Assembly: GCF_032854445.1 (NCBI RefSeq)
Contig: NC_088303.1
Location: forward strand, 6,271,501-6,335,500
Direction: 5' to 3'
DNA from: Liolophura sinensis
Taxonomy: Eukaryota > Mollusca > Polyplacophora > Chitonida > Chitonidae
DNA length: 64,000 nt
The notes below the pieces were generated by a model. It was not told the DNA's origin and ran no database searches. It worked only from the letters and a program-made list of their open reading frames with translations. Position 1 is the stretch's first letter. Every line of letters starts with the position of its first letter. Of this stretch, positions 1 through 12,400 are shown piece after piece. The translations under genes were made by a program, and so were the position numbers.

Positions 1-15
1 CTAAGGTCGTGTTCA

Positions 16-439
16 ATGAAGAAGCCAAGGCGACCCATGATCGATGAACTGGACGAGATGCGCCCGAGAACAAGTAGTTTGCCAACCAGGAACAGTTACA
101 AGAGAAGACAGTACCTGTCCCCAACTGTGTCCACGGAAGGGGAACTCTATAGGGTCAGGTCTTTTGAAACTACATCAAAAGGCATCATAAACCGAGGCGA
201 CTCATTCAAATCCAAAAGCAGCAACAGTATTGTGTCTTCTGGCAGCAGTACGACTGACCAGGGCCGACTGTCTCGCTCCCCGAGTGTAAACTCTCAGGGC
301 AGCACGGAGGCAAGTCTGGACTCTGCTGGATGCCAGGTGTTCAGGGTGTGCGTCCTTGGCTCTCCAGGGGTAGGGAAAACAGCACTCATGCAGCAGTTCA
401 TGACATCAGAATATATAGGTGGATTTGACACAAGTCTAG
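16..439 (+). CDS. RGK GTPase exon 1 (N-terminal extension and P-loop)
   Basis: This exon encodes residues 1-141 plus the first base of codon 142. It carries a basic, Ser-rich extension with several RxRS/RSxS-type phosphorylation or 14-3-3-like stretches (for example RRPMID, RPRTSSLP, RLSRSPS), followed by the first strand of the G domain, the P-loop GSPGVGKTALMQQF and the segment FDTSL. The donor is G|GTAAGT at 440. The alternative readthrough ORF runs on to 492 in the intron and is not expected to be used. Confidence 0.88.
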
Positions 440-3400
440 GTAAGTACAACAGCTATAGCCTTCGGTTGGCCTTATTTTATTTATGCATTTGATTATTTAT
501 TTGTGATTTTTGTGCTTATGTTCTCTAATCCTCGTGAGTTATCTTTGGAGTGAAAGTCGAATGATCAGTGTAGGCAGGAAAACCGAGCCCCCAACCACAG
601 ACAATCTGCGAGTCTTATAAATAGATATCCTTTCGCCAGGAACAGCTTTCTATATCCAACAATGGCGAATGCCCAGGGTAGGTTTAGTAATGAATTATTC
701 ACTTTACCGGGACATTCGCCGAGTCGCCTCTAATCTGTGAAGTCAAATCTGTTTCAAGTTTCAGTGAAGAAGCTGGAAAACCGGAAAACTACGCGCAAGA
801 ATAACACTGTATCCAGGGTAAACTGCGACTTATCTAGCGAAACAATGCTGCAACAGTGTTCAGGGGAAAAACATATGATTCAGATGTTGAATCTATCCAA
901 TACTATATACAGCGTTTGAAGATCTACTAAAACTATCAAGTTATGTTTGACGGATTAACATCTCCCCTTAAAGAATCAAGAGCTGCATCTACCATAACTG
1001 TGTACAATATTTAAAGGTGTACCGAGCTATGTTTGTGATATTTTGTTGATGTTTGTTGAAGATGTACTTAATAGACATCCATATACATTGTACAAGTCTT
1101 AAATTTGTCAACAAAACCTGCCAAAATTAATGTTGTATACTGCTGATGATGCAGTGATAATAATGTGTCACATGCCATAATCTCAGCAGCTGTCAATGTG
1201 ATAATGTATAACAGCAAATGTGATTTGTGTTAAATTTATGCTCTATCATATATCTTCTAAAGAAAGAAAATTGCATTCAGCATCCTGTCGTGACTGCGAA
1301 TCTGCAGATGTTTTTGATTTGACACACTCTCTAGCTTAAACACAGGTCATCTCAACTCCAGCCGGCTGTTGCGGCTGAAACGTTTGTGTGTAAGAAATAA
1401 TGGCGCGACTCAACTGCAGCCGGCGCGAATTGGAATCAGTAGCTCTTTCCGGATGGACAATCAGCGAATAAGACCAACCCCGAGCGGCCAGTCGTTAAGC
1501 TCCGGTGTATACAGGGGTTTTTAACCTGGGTTTCTCACCTCAAGTTTTAATTTTCAAAGTTTGGAGGAGATTGCTCAGAATAAAATAATTGTGTTCATGA
1601 TCTATGGCTCTCCCACACAGACATAAAACGATTTAACATAATTATTAATGTGCAGTTATCTCAGAAATGTATTTATGCTCGAATAAAACATATTGCAACA
1701 AGATTGATTTTAATTTAGAGAAAACCCTCTGAAGGAAACCTATGACTGATGAAGTACAGTGTATGATCATGGGGCGTCTCTAGTATCCTACTAAAGCCCC
1801 TCTCTACACATTGGGTAAACTCTCACAATACGGGATCTATCGATGTTATCTGCTCGACAACGGTGGAGTCCATCACTTCAGTCAGCCATCAGAACCATTC
1901 TAGAGGGACTAATCTGTGTCCAAGACATGCAAATGTCCGTGTGTTTGTCGTTAATCCATGAACCAGATTTTTACACTGCAGTCAGGGTTATGTTTCATCT
2001 CGTTGACAGATGGACACGGCGTAGAAAATGCTGGAGTTAGTCAAGCTGGTCTGACAGTCTTTTAAGGAACGCGATGTTAGCCACTTGGAACTCCCAACCT
2101 GGCTGTAATATGTAATGCTTGCTATATATCATCGAAGTCTGTCATATCTTACCGTTGCACTAGCACGTTTGATCACCTCGTCCATGCTAATCGCCAGGAA
2201 AATTGTTTCTATGCATGACATGCGTATTTGCCAGGCTTACATGCTCCTATCGCCTCGATGCCAGCATTTGGATTGCATGGGTTTACAGACACTTTAGACT
2301 GACGCTATTTTGGCCATAAAGCAAATTTCTGAAAATGTGATTGAAAAATGTCATGTTTATTTCTCAATTTATATCACATTTGTTACAGTTGCCTATGCTC
2401 TTATCGCACTGCAGGAGCAGATGCATGCCTAACTCACCGTGGTGTGCGCCCATCCGATTTTAGTCCGGTGTTGTAAAGTACACAAACAAATGCGGAAACG
2501 CTGAAAACCATACGGTCAATCGGGCAGTATGAAAAGACAGCCAGTGTGGATTCGGGAGAGCGAGTCAGTGCATTGATTAGTGGGCTGATGCGATCATTAC
2601 GATTTTGGGCTTGTGTTTGTCTATCATTGCTTCAGTGTTTGCCAACTTTTGTTGTTAGAGAGGACAATATCAACAGAAACCAACATTGGTACGGTTAGGC
2701 CAGACGAAACCACGACTACATATCTGGAGCCAAGCTTAATAGCGTATCACCTCTCAATTCCACGACACAGAGCTAGATCTTACATTAAGGCTCTTTAGTT
2801 TGTCACTAACGGCCCCAGATTTTCCACTAGATGTCAGTCACAGCTTACGATCGAAATTCAAACCGAACTCAAAAGGACAATATTGTACTGTTATGGTTAG
2901 CATCACCCAATTGAGCGCTGTTTCTATCCGAGCAGTAAGGGAAAATGAGAGAGTAGATTTCGCAGACTGAATTGTCTGCTCCAGTCAGAGCGTGGGTTTT
3001 TCAGACTGAATTGTCTGCTCCAGTCAGAGCGTGGGTTTTTCAGACTGAATTGTCTGCTCCAGTCAGAGCGTGGGTTTTTAAGGCTTCTGTCAGCAATTCA
3101 CGGTGTTGTTTACACGCTGACGCATGTTTACCTCTGCTCTTTGCATGATGTTTACATGATGTAAAGGTATTTCCCTGTCATATCATAAAACAAATACCAA
3201 TAAAATGCAACATAGCAGGTGATTTTCCCTGCTCTGGCATGTTCTTGTTTACATTTGCCCAAATGTGCATTCATAAGATAGCTTGTCTTAGTATTCTTAA
3301 CTAAATGAATACCGAATATAGGATCGCATATTCGCAGAAGACTTGCAATGCTGTTATTTTCATATGCCGAAATGTCAATTTGAACGTGATAAAAATATAA

Positions 3401-6400
3401 CGACATTTACTCTGATTTTCTCATAATTGTACTTTCCACAAATACATTCATGCAAGCATGATTTAAACGCAGAATTACATGCGCGTATTTTCAATTCTGC
3501 ATGCATGCACATGTTTGGCAAAGGGTAAGCGTGTGGTTGCCTGTGAACGGACAACTTTTGAGGTCAATGGTTTTATCTATGCACCTTTTCCCATTGCTAA
3601 GCCTGTAGTTTCTGTAAATAACATGTATGCAATCTGCTCAGTGTGATATGGCTTCCACAGGGTGGCGCGGTAGAGCATTGATGACGGAGCCATATGCAGG
3701 CCTTTTCATCAACCCTCAATGTAGGTTGAGATGTAGGCGCGATGCTAGCGTGCCAGTTACAGCATCCACCAGGTGGTCATGAACAGCGTTGGCGGCTGCA
3801 ACCATGTTAAGGGCTTGATAACAACCCTCAACGGTTGCGATGTAGACATTATGCCGGCTTGCTCTATAAGTCTTGACTAGCTATCACTATCGGCCGCCCC
3901 TGTGTCTATTTACGCAGGTATCGTCTCTGGCAGGTGTTCTCATTCACTTGTACAGCACATGTTCAAACTGTAAACATAGTCTGCAACTATCTCAGCTGCT
4001 CCTCCTGAGTCGCTATATTTAGGTAAATTCCTTGCCCCCGGGGAACTGGCTATGCACCTGCTTCGTTGGCCAATGTACACCATCGAAATGGTCAAGTAAA
4101 CACAATGGTCACACAAACGGCCTCTGTGACCTAGTGGTTAGCATGCTAGTACAGCATTATCTAACAGCCTGTCACCAATGCAGGCGTTCAAAACCAGCTC
4201 ATGCTGACCTTCTACCCCAACATACGTCGGAAAGCCAGTAAGCATCTTGCGCATGGTCGTGAATTTCCCCCGAGGTCTCCACCCACCGCAATTCTGCTGC
4301 GGTCGTACAAGTGAGAGATCTTTGAGTGCGGCTTACCATATAAATGGAATAAATAAACCACAAAATCACCACCAAGTCAAAGGTAGCCACGGTACTACGG
4401 AGATTTGTAAAAACAAATCCCTGAAGTAAAACACTTAATGAAGATATACTCCTCTGAAAGGCCTGACTTTATCTCTATTTTATTCACCAGTCAAATAATT
4501 CACCCCAACCCGTACTGCACCATGTATTTCATTCTTGTGTATGGTGGGTAGGAGTCGTGCACCTGTCTCACTGAGCCACATCCTGCTTGCTACATACATC
4601 AGTGATCGAAACAGAACGTCCCTAAAATTGTGGAGCAGCGAGAAGCTTTAAAATACATGTAAAAATGAATTTAAAAAATTGCTGACAGTTCTTCCCACGC
4701 ACGGCCAGAGAGTAAGCCATCATGAGCTGGACTTGAACTCACCGCGAGAGATTTAGTCTGCTTCCTGGGTCACTGCGCCGTACTGTAGCGTTAACCACCT
4801 CGGCGACGGAGGCCGCCGATTGTAAATGTTGATCATAGGTCAGACACCCACACAGCCTCTGGCAGTTGGGAAAGGATCAGATGTTGTTGAAAGTTTCTGT
4901 TAGGTATTTTTTGAACAGCACTATATGAGGTACTGATATTAAAGTATCTCCAAATACTGTTACGGATTTATAACAAGGTATAGTAGAAAGACGCTGTGGG
5001 GTACAGTTATTAAGGCATCTCTAAAAAGACGCTAAAATGTATTGGGGTTAAGGTATCTTCAGACAGACTCATATGTGTTGGTAATTGTCCTCTAAACACA
5101 GCCTGTTAGGAATTACTAGAAAGGAATATCTCCAAACATGCTCTATTAAACACTAATACTGAGTTAATTTCGAACAAAGGAGTCCATGCCTTGACATAAA
5201 CTTATCTTGAAATATGCGCTGCAGTCCAGTTTTATCAGGTGCTTTTCAAACATAGATTTGCAACGAAAGATGACCAAACACACGATGCTTAAGTTTAGTG
5301 CATCCTGCCAACGTTCACTCCGTAATGACATTCCGAGGCGTGAAATTGCATGCATGCCGTTTGCCTTTAGAGTTCTCGAAATGAAATCACTCACGTTCTC
5401 GTGAACAAAACAGGGGTTAATGGTTGCGGTTAGCGATATAACTACACATAACCTACTGACCTAATTACCTCCCGTGTGTAGAATGATCAGTGGCCACTGT
5501 TCAGGTGTCGTCCTTCCCTGATGAAGTCGGTAAAGCGAACAGATTAGACAAACAACAGAGAAGCTCATTATCCGGGACCTTTAATTCATGGCCACGGATG
5601 CTTTCCACACCAGGATATCACAGATATCTATACACACGTCTAGCTCCATTGTCCCCGGACACAAGATTCTTAAATAACGTAATTCTCCTTCGCTGTTGGC
5701 TTTTCTCCATTGAAATCCGCGGATATGTATAGACGAAATAAGCAAGGTAAGCGTAAGACTATGAGAATGAAGGGTGACAGATGCCCTTGACTACGAATGC
5801 ATTAAGGTCGGTTCTATTCGCTAATCCGCATGATATTCTGTAATCATTAGATGTGGACAGGCAATTAATATCAGGTAGAATAAGTTAGTTTTAGATGGCC
5901 TTAAAGGGAATTGTTGTGGGTGACTTGAAAGTTTTTCTCAGACTTTCCTGTTGACAAGATAAACTCCGCTGATTACGTTTATTCTGTGTGATAATTAACT
6001 ACATCTATAAACTACGACGGTAACAAACCTGAAATGACAACATATCTTTAATGTGGTGCGTTCATTTAAGAACAGTTCTGAATCCTGACCCGTTTTAATC
6101 CCCCCCCCCCTCCTCCTCTATTTGTCCAAAAAATGTCAACCAGGTTGCTGAAAAAACGACATGAATACATGTTGGAAAAGATAATAAGGATGGCAGTGAC
6201 GAAAGATGAGTTATTGGCAGAATTCCCAGATAATCTACTAGATACGAAGCAATAATTACATCAAGTACAGCTTGCAGTACATGACCCCGGTTGTGGTAGA
6301 GCTGGTTTAAGTCTTCGCACAGAATCCACCACATCCGTCGGACACCGGAACGCGAGCGGACAGAAAGACAGCTGGAAAAAATGTCATCCCTATCGCCACC

Positions 6401-9400
6401 AGTCGAAATGGAATCCAATTATCCAAATTAAAATGGCGGACCTTAAAGAGGGCAAATGAATACTTGTGGCGAAGTGATTGGAAAGGAAGCAGCGAGGGCC
6501 GAGCGATGATTGATATCGGATTAGGCGCAGTCGGATAAATACGACCACTTGACAATTTGACTTCTGTCAGGGATGTTTTGTAACTCTGCATAACATTGCG
6601 TTAACTCCAATGGTCTGAACCCTAACGGGTCAAAGGGATGGGATCTAGTAACAATCAAATAAGCCTATTTCTGCATACTGTGTAGAGCAAGGATACGAAG
6701 AGACGTAGGTTTTAATGTATGCTGTTTCCAAGAAGACCTATTTAAAATAAAACCACGTCTTTCAGCCCAATCAGCACCCGTCTGTAAGCTAAACACTTCA
6801 TGTATAAACTCCATTGATGCTCATAAAGCATAAATCAGTCGAATACTTGAATAATACGACAGTTCAGTTAAAGCCGAGTTCACACGGTGTGATTGTTGAG
6901 TTGCGCCATCAACTTTGACCAGTCGAATGAAAACAGAACATGCGCTATATCATAGCGATTGGCATTATGAAATAAAGGCGCTATTTTCATTCCACCTGTC
7001 GGCTTCGAGGAGTCGATAACACAAATCACATCGTGTGAACGTGATTTAAGCTTGGTTTTGGCGCTCTGATATAAACTGGATATATCATGCACCGTTAATT
7101 ATTAACGGTTTACCCCAGCCGCTATTGCCAGGGGAATGAGTCACCAAGGTGTTTCTGTGTCTGCCTAACCCGATAAATTAATGAAATAGCCTTACACTTT
7201 TATTACTAATGGTCTGTTTGCATGTCACTGAGAGCTGTGTTTTGTTACAGAATGTGCTCCAGCTCAGCCCAGTCAAATTGCTACTGTTTGGAAGCCTAAA
7301 TACAGAATTAAGTACATTAACAAATCTTTCGGCCATTATTTCTGCTGAAAATTAACACCAATGCGCATGGCTCCGCTAGAAGTTAGGTGTTTTCAGAAAG
7401 CTGTCTTTGTGCAGCTGCCAACAGATGACATCCAAGAAACCATTTTGTGTGTATACCATCTACCTTGCGAGCTGATTGGCTCGTGGTAAACGTCGTGTTG
7501 ATGGTTGTAGGGTTCAAATTTTGCCGGAAATCACGTTAGCACGTAGCCGGCCACTAGCCCCCCACCTCCATTCCCACCACCCCACCCCACTCCACTCCCA
7601 CTGTCCCCTAAGGGAACGCTCTTGTTTCTTTGATTAACCCTGTCCGTATGAAGATGTCATGTAATCGCCAGTATAAACTATTTTCTAGACTGAGGTAAAC
7701 GAAAATGTTAGAAACAAGTCAACACAACAAAAAATGTTTTACGTCCTGTGTCAACTGTTCAAATAATGTATTAACTAAACATAAACAACATCAGGGACTT
7801 CATTTTTTTAGGAACTTGAGATAGGTTACCTGTTTGCCCCTGCAATTTGCCACATGGCTAAATGCTTTTTATTGGACTGAAGCATGTTGGACAAATGCTA
7901 CAGTTGGATAAATATTTAACATATGTTGTATTTCTGTTATTATGAAATACACAGCCGATATAAAAAAAAAAACATTCTTTCTGTTTTGCTTGTGCGTTTT
8001 CACTAAATTGCTTACAGTGCTGCTGATCAGAGGTTTGCCAGGTAGTAATGTAATGTAGTATAAATGTCATCAGAAGATTTGATGGAATTAGAAAGGAACA
8101 CCTTTCATAGCGGATAATATTAGGTTGTCTATTTTAAATACTGTTTCACTATCAACTGCCTCTGATGAAATCATCTGATTGAATCTCTTGTGTAGAGATC
8201 AATCGGGTTTTCAGTCAGAAGGTTTGCCAGGAGCCTGACGAGGGGCGGCAGTTTACTCCGCCTACTCAGGTGTTCTCCATCCGTAATCCTGACCTTGTTC
8301 ACATCAATGAAAACTGTTTAATTATGCCGTGAAAACTAACTCAGACACTAAAAAAATTAGCAGTATCAAACTACTCCAAGTGAACAAATTCTATTTCGCC
8401 CGTCAACAGTGAACTGATGGCATTGTGTAAACGTGAGTATAAATAGTAACGGTAGAAAGAAAACATAGATGGATTACGGTTTTACGCAGAAAAGGATGAA
8501 TATTTGCATTTTTGTCCAAAATCTTCGAATTCTCTCTTTTTTTCTGTTCTATGGCTAAGCTCAATTGAACCTTGATTTCAGACTCTCTGTTATGAACATT
8601 GCGTAATTTTAAATCAGATCTTTCATTTGATCTAATGCATCTGAAATTACATCACGGTTTCTATCAGGTGGTGGTAGTCTGGAAATCAAATAAATAATTA
8701 GGCCACCCTGTGCCAATCACTCTCGAGGGGATTGTCACTATTCGGTATATAGGCAGCCATAACAGGGACTTTTCCTATGGTTATAGCTAGACACGCGCAT
8801 TTTGAAATTATATTTCGTATATCGGTAAATAAAAGGTGGTGGAGTCCTGTTGAGAATCTGCTGGAAGTTCTCGCGGGGTTGGATGTGACATTGTTATGAC
8901 CACAGCAAGAATTGACTACACCTGGATGCCGTTATCTCCAAATTAAGGCTATCTAGCAAATGCAATTCAAGTATCAAATATCGGCCTTTGTGAAGTACAT
9001 GCAACTGTCTCAATGTTAACTGACATATATTTTTCATATTTATGTTGTTCTAGAGAGCTTCATAGCACGAGTAGAAATTCTGCTGTTATCTTTTCAGTAA
9101 CAATGTGTTTTTAAAGGTCCGGGAAAAGCTCATAATGGATAACCCAGGTTTCTTTTTCTCTTCTTTTCCTTCATGTGATACGCCATCTGATGCGCCTTAA
9201 TAATGGAGTTTTCTGTACGTTTTTAGATTAAAGATCTAATGAACTCGTTGACTTGTGATTTTTTTAAACGTAAAAATGAATGATTCTGAATGAATGCAAT
9301 GGTATTATAGAGTGACACGATTGCTTCGTGTGCATATTTCAACTTCTACCCTCGTCCATGCTCGGCACAAGCCTCGTTCTCAACATTCACTAATGTTTCT

Positions 9401-12400
9401 CCGAATTCGGTTGCGGTTTACAGTTAAGAGTTTTATCAATTTTACTGACGAAATTAAACTGACAAAGGCCAGTTTTCACTTTCCAGGGTTTTTCCAAGCT
9501 TCCTACTCCCATAAGCAACAAATGCTTGAGGAAAGCGTTAAAATTTATTCAAACATCTTATAAGCAAATTAATCCTTGATTGCATCGCTAAAAATCCAAC
9601 CAAAAGTCAACCGAAACATGGTGGTTCTGAAAGGCAATCAAACACACGTACAAACACAAACAGCATTACAAATTAACGTCCCATACGAATGCAAACAGGT
9701 ATTGAATTTAGTACTCATGTTCTGTTTACCCTAACTACAATGAAAAATGCTGATGTTTACAGATGGCGAGCCAGAGAAAGTTGTAACTGTTCTGTTGGAC
9801 GGAGAGGAGAGTGACTTGTCGTGTTACAGAAAAGGATTTTCCAGTGACGGTGAGTGTTTCATCAATAAATATGGCCGACGAAAACGGGAGCAACTTTTCT
9901 CGTGCTCACAGGAAAGTGAAATGCCTGTGGCGATTCGTATGTCCCGAGCATTGATTTCACCTCAGGATTCAATTCAAAGGCCATTTATCATCCCCAGGCC
10001 GTTCCTTCCAAATGCTTTCGTCCCCTGCATGGAATAAAACCTTCCCCTCACCACGCCATTCACAAAACATCATAAATTATACATTGCCCAACGTTTTCAC
10101 ATAAACCACGGCCATTTCTGTTAAGATATTCTTGACCAAGGAAGTGCATTACATTTGTTCCCTTTGTCTTTCGAATTAATATAAAAAGATGTAAATCGAT
10201 ATGGCGATGGAACCTACGAAACAAGCTCCATGGACCAAGTTGGACTCAAAACAAACTTTGGAACTTGGACTTAACGGCTGAATGTATTTGTGATGTTCAG
10301 AATGCCACAATTGTGCACGTAAACAAGTAAGATTAAGAAAAAGATGACAATATGAGCTTAAGAAACAATAACCATATAACAGAATTTCAATTTCGGCTTT
10401 GTTGTGCTGGCCCCGAGTGGAGAAATCTACTTACGTTGACGCATCTCTGTGTGATGTGATGTAATGAATGTGAGTCTTTTTCAGGGGTGAAAGCTGGAAT
10501 GTCACACTTCAATCCGTGATTCTGACAACGAAATATTTATATGTTTAGTTTTCATGGTTGTTTAATGCAATACTCAACCATTTTTCACTCGATTGTGGTC
10601 AGTGACTGGGGTTAACCACCAACCTTTGGCAAGTTAAAGATTTTCGCGCGTGAGACCGCACAGCTGTTCTTCAACGCACCTAAGTCTTCACACGTTAGTC
10701 TTCACACGAGTGTTATTGTCAACAAAGTCCCACGAATAGATAAGACTCAGGGTATATCCAAGCATGATTTTGCGATAATTGACTTGGTTTGCTCCTTCAT
10801 GGTCTGCAATTCGTGTGCAAATGCCGGTTTTATCCTTGATCCACAATTTGTGAATTTGAAGCTGATTTCATTAGCCACTCCTGACTTCAGTTAATATTTA
10901 AAACCTCCTCACAATATTTTGCTGGCTTAGTCTACTTGTACACTATAATATAATATATCTTCTCATCATCCCGGAGCAAGCATTTCGGAAATCGTCCTGA
11001 GTTAGATTTAACCATCTGGGAATTTACCAATTATTCTGACAGGAATTTGGTGAGCCATGGCGCTTTGTAAAAACATTGAGTGGTTATTTACTGTTTGGTT
11101 CATCGCGACGAGATTGCTTGTCCTTCACTGGGTCGATAGGTGTAGCCAGACGGACCTGTCGTTGTTCCAAGTGGGACTCGTCCCATACCGGTGTGTAGCT
11201 TCACAGCTGGCAATGCTTGGAAAAACAATCTCCCATAACAACCTATACGTCACGCTGAAAACGTCCTTTTACACGCCTGAGGGTAAGTAAACTCTCAAAA
11301 TACGATGTAACATGTACTCAAAAAGATAACCGCGTAGATATAATTAAATAGTTTTGACGCTTTAGAATTTGAACGACCATTGCGGAGCAAAAATAGCCCG
11401 CCTCTTTCGAGATGTAAAAGAAATTAATTCTTGGGTCGATGCGGTACTTGAGATTCCTATGCTTTTGACGAAGACGTGTGTATGACGAGAATTTGATCCT
11501 GCTTTCCTGTCTAATGGATCCATATAGCTAAGCTTTTAGATAACAGATGGAGAGATTAACAGGGGGGCGGGGGGGGGGGGGGGGGTAAACGATGACGTCT
11601 TCATCGCCTGATACCTATTGTGCGAGCTTTATCTTCGATAAATATTGCTAAACGTGGTAGATACCACACCCACACTTTGATGTAACCAAGGAACTGGTAC
11701 CGACTCTTCAAATAGTCTGTTTTTCCTTAAGTTAAAATTGGTAACACTATTCACGTGTTAGGACAAACCTGTCCACAGTTTGACCGTATGTCAAACATAT
11801 CATCATAATAAATTTGAACATCTAAAAATTTACAGGAGGCCTCCGTGGCTCAGTTGCTAATGACCCAGGAGCCTCTCACCAATGCGGTCGCTGTGAGTTC
11901 AAGTCCAGCTCATGCTGGCTTCCTGTCCTGCTGTACGTGGGAAGGTCTTCCAGCAACCTGCAGATGGCCGTGGGTTTCCCAGTCAATCAAAATTTATCTA
12001 TATACAGTGGATGACGGCAAAAATAATATGATTTTGTTCGGTTCGCAAAATGAAAAACGCATTACAAAGATGTTTTATAAGGCAGTCAACATTTTGATGT
12101 TTAGATACTACAAATGGCATTTTGATTATTTTTATGTGATAGACTACTAAGTCTGCGTGAAGTATTTTTGTGTAGGTAATTTGTGCTTGAATGATGGTAA
12201 GCTTAGATTGCGCCAGGATGGTACTTATACATTGTGCAGTGGCTAATGTGTCGGTAATCGCACTTGTTCTCTGCGCAGAAGGACCATCTCTGACTTTTAT
12301 GATGCCTATGAGAAGTCGGCTGGTAGTCATATATGGCATTAGCTTTGCCGCTCTAGCACAATTCTACCACACGTGTTTCTTCCCACCCATAACTCTCACG

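Larger units (their letters stand above)
440..9762 (+). other. Intron 1 of the RGK gene (about 9.3 kb)
   Basis: Canonical GT/AG intron in phase 1. Between the repeats listed separately it shows only short chance ORFs. I see nothing else supportable at 440-2940, 5000-6060 or 7100-9760, apart from a C-rich low-complexity stretch (about 7558-7612) and a C-run at 6100-6110. Confidence 0.7.

Noticed and set aside
2963-3079. CRISPR-like array
   Set aside because: Units are contiguous with no spacers and the genome is eukaryotic.
9747-10037. 96-codon ORF continuing past RGK exon 2
   Set aside because: Sequence after 9849 follows a canonical donor and loses RGK similarity, so it is intron readthrough.
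11057-11289. Candidate missing RGK exon between exons 2 and 3
   Set aside because: Its phase and sequence do not fit: the protein lacks any RGK-like segment, and direct joining of exons 2 and 3 already gives normal spacing.
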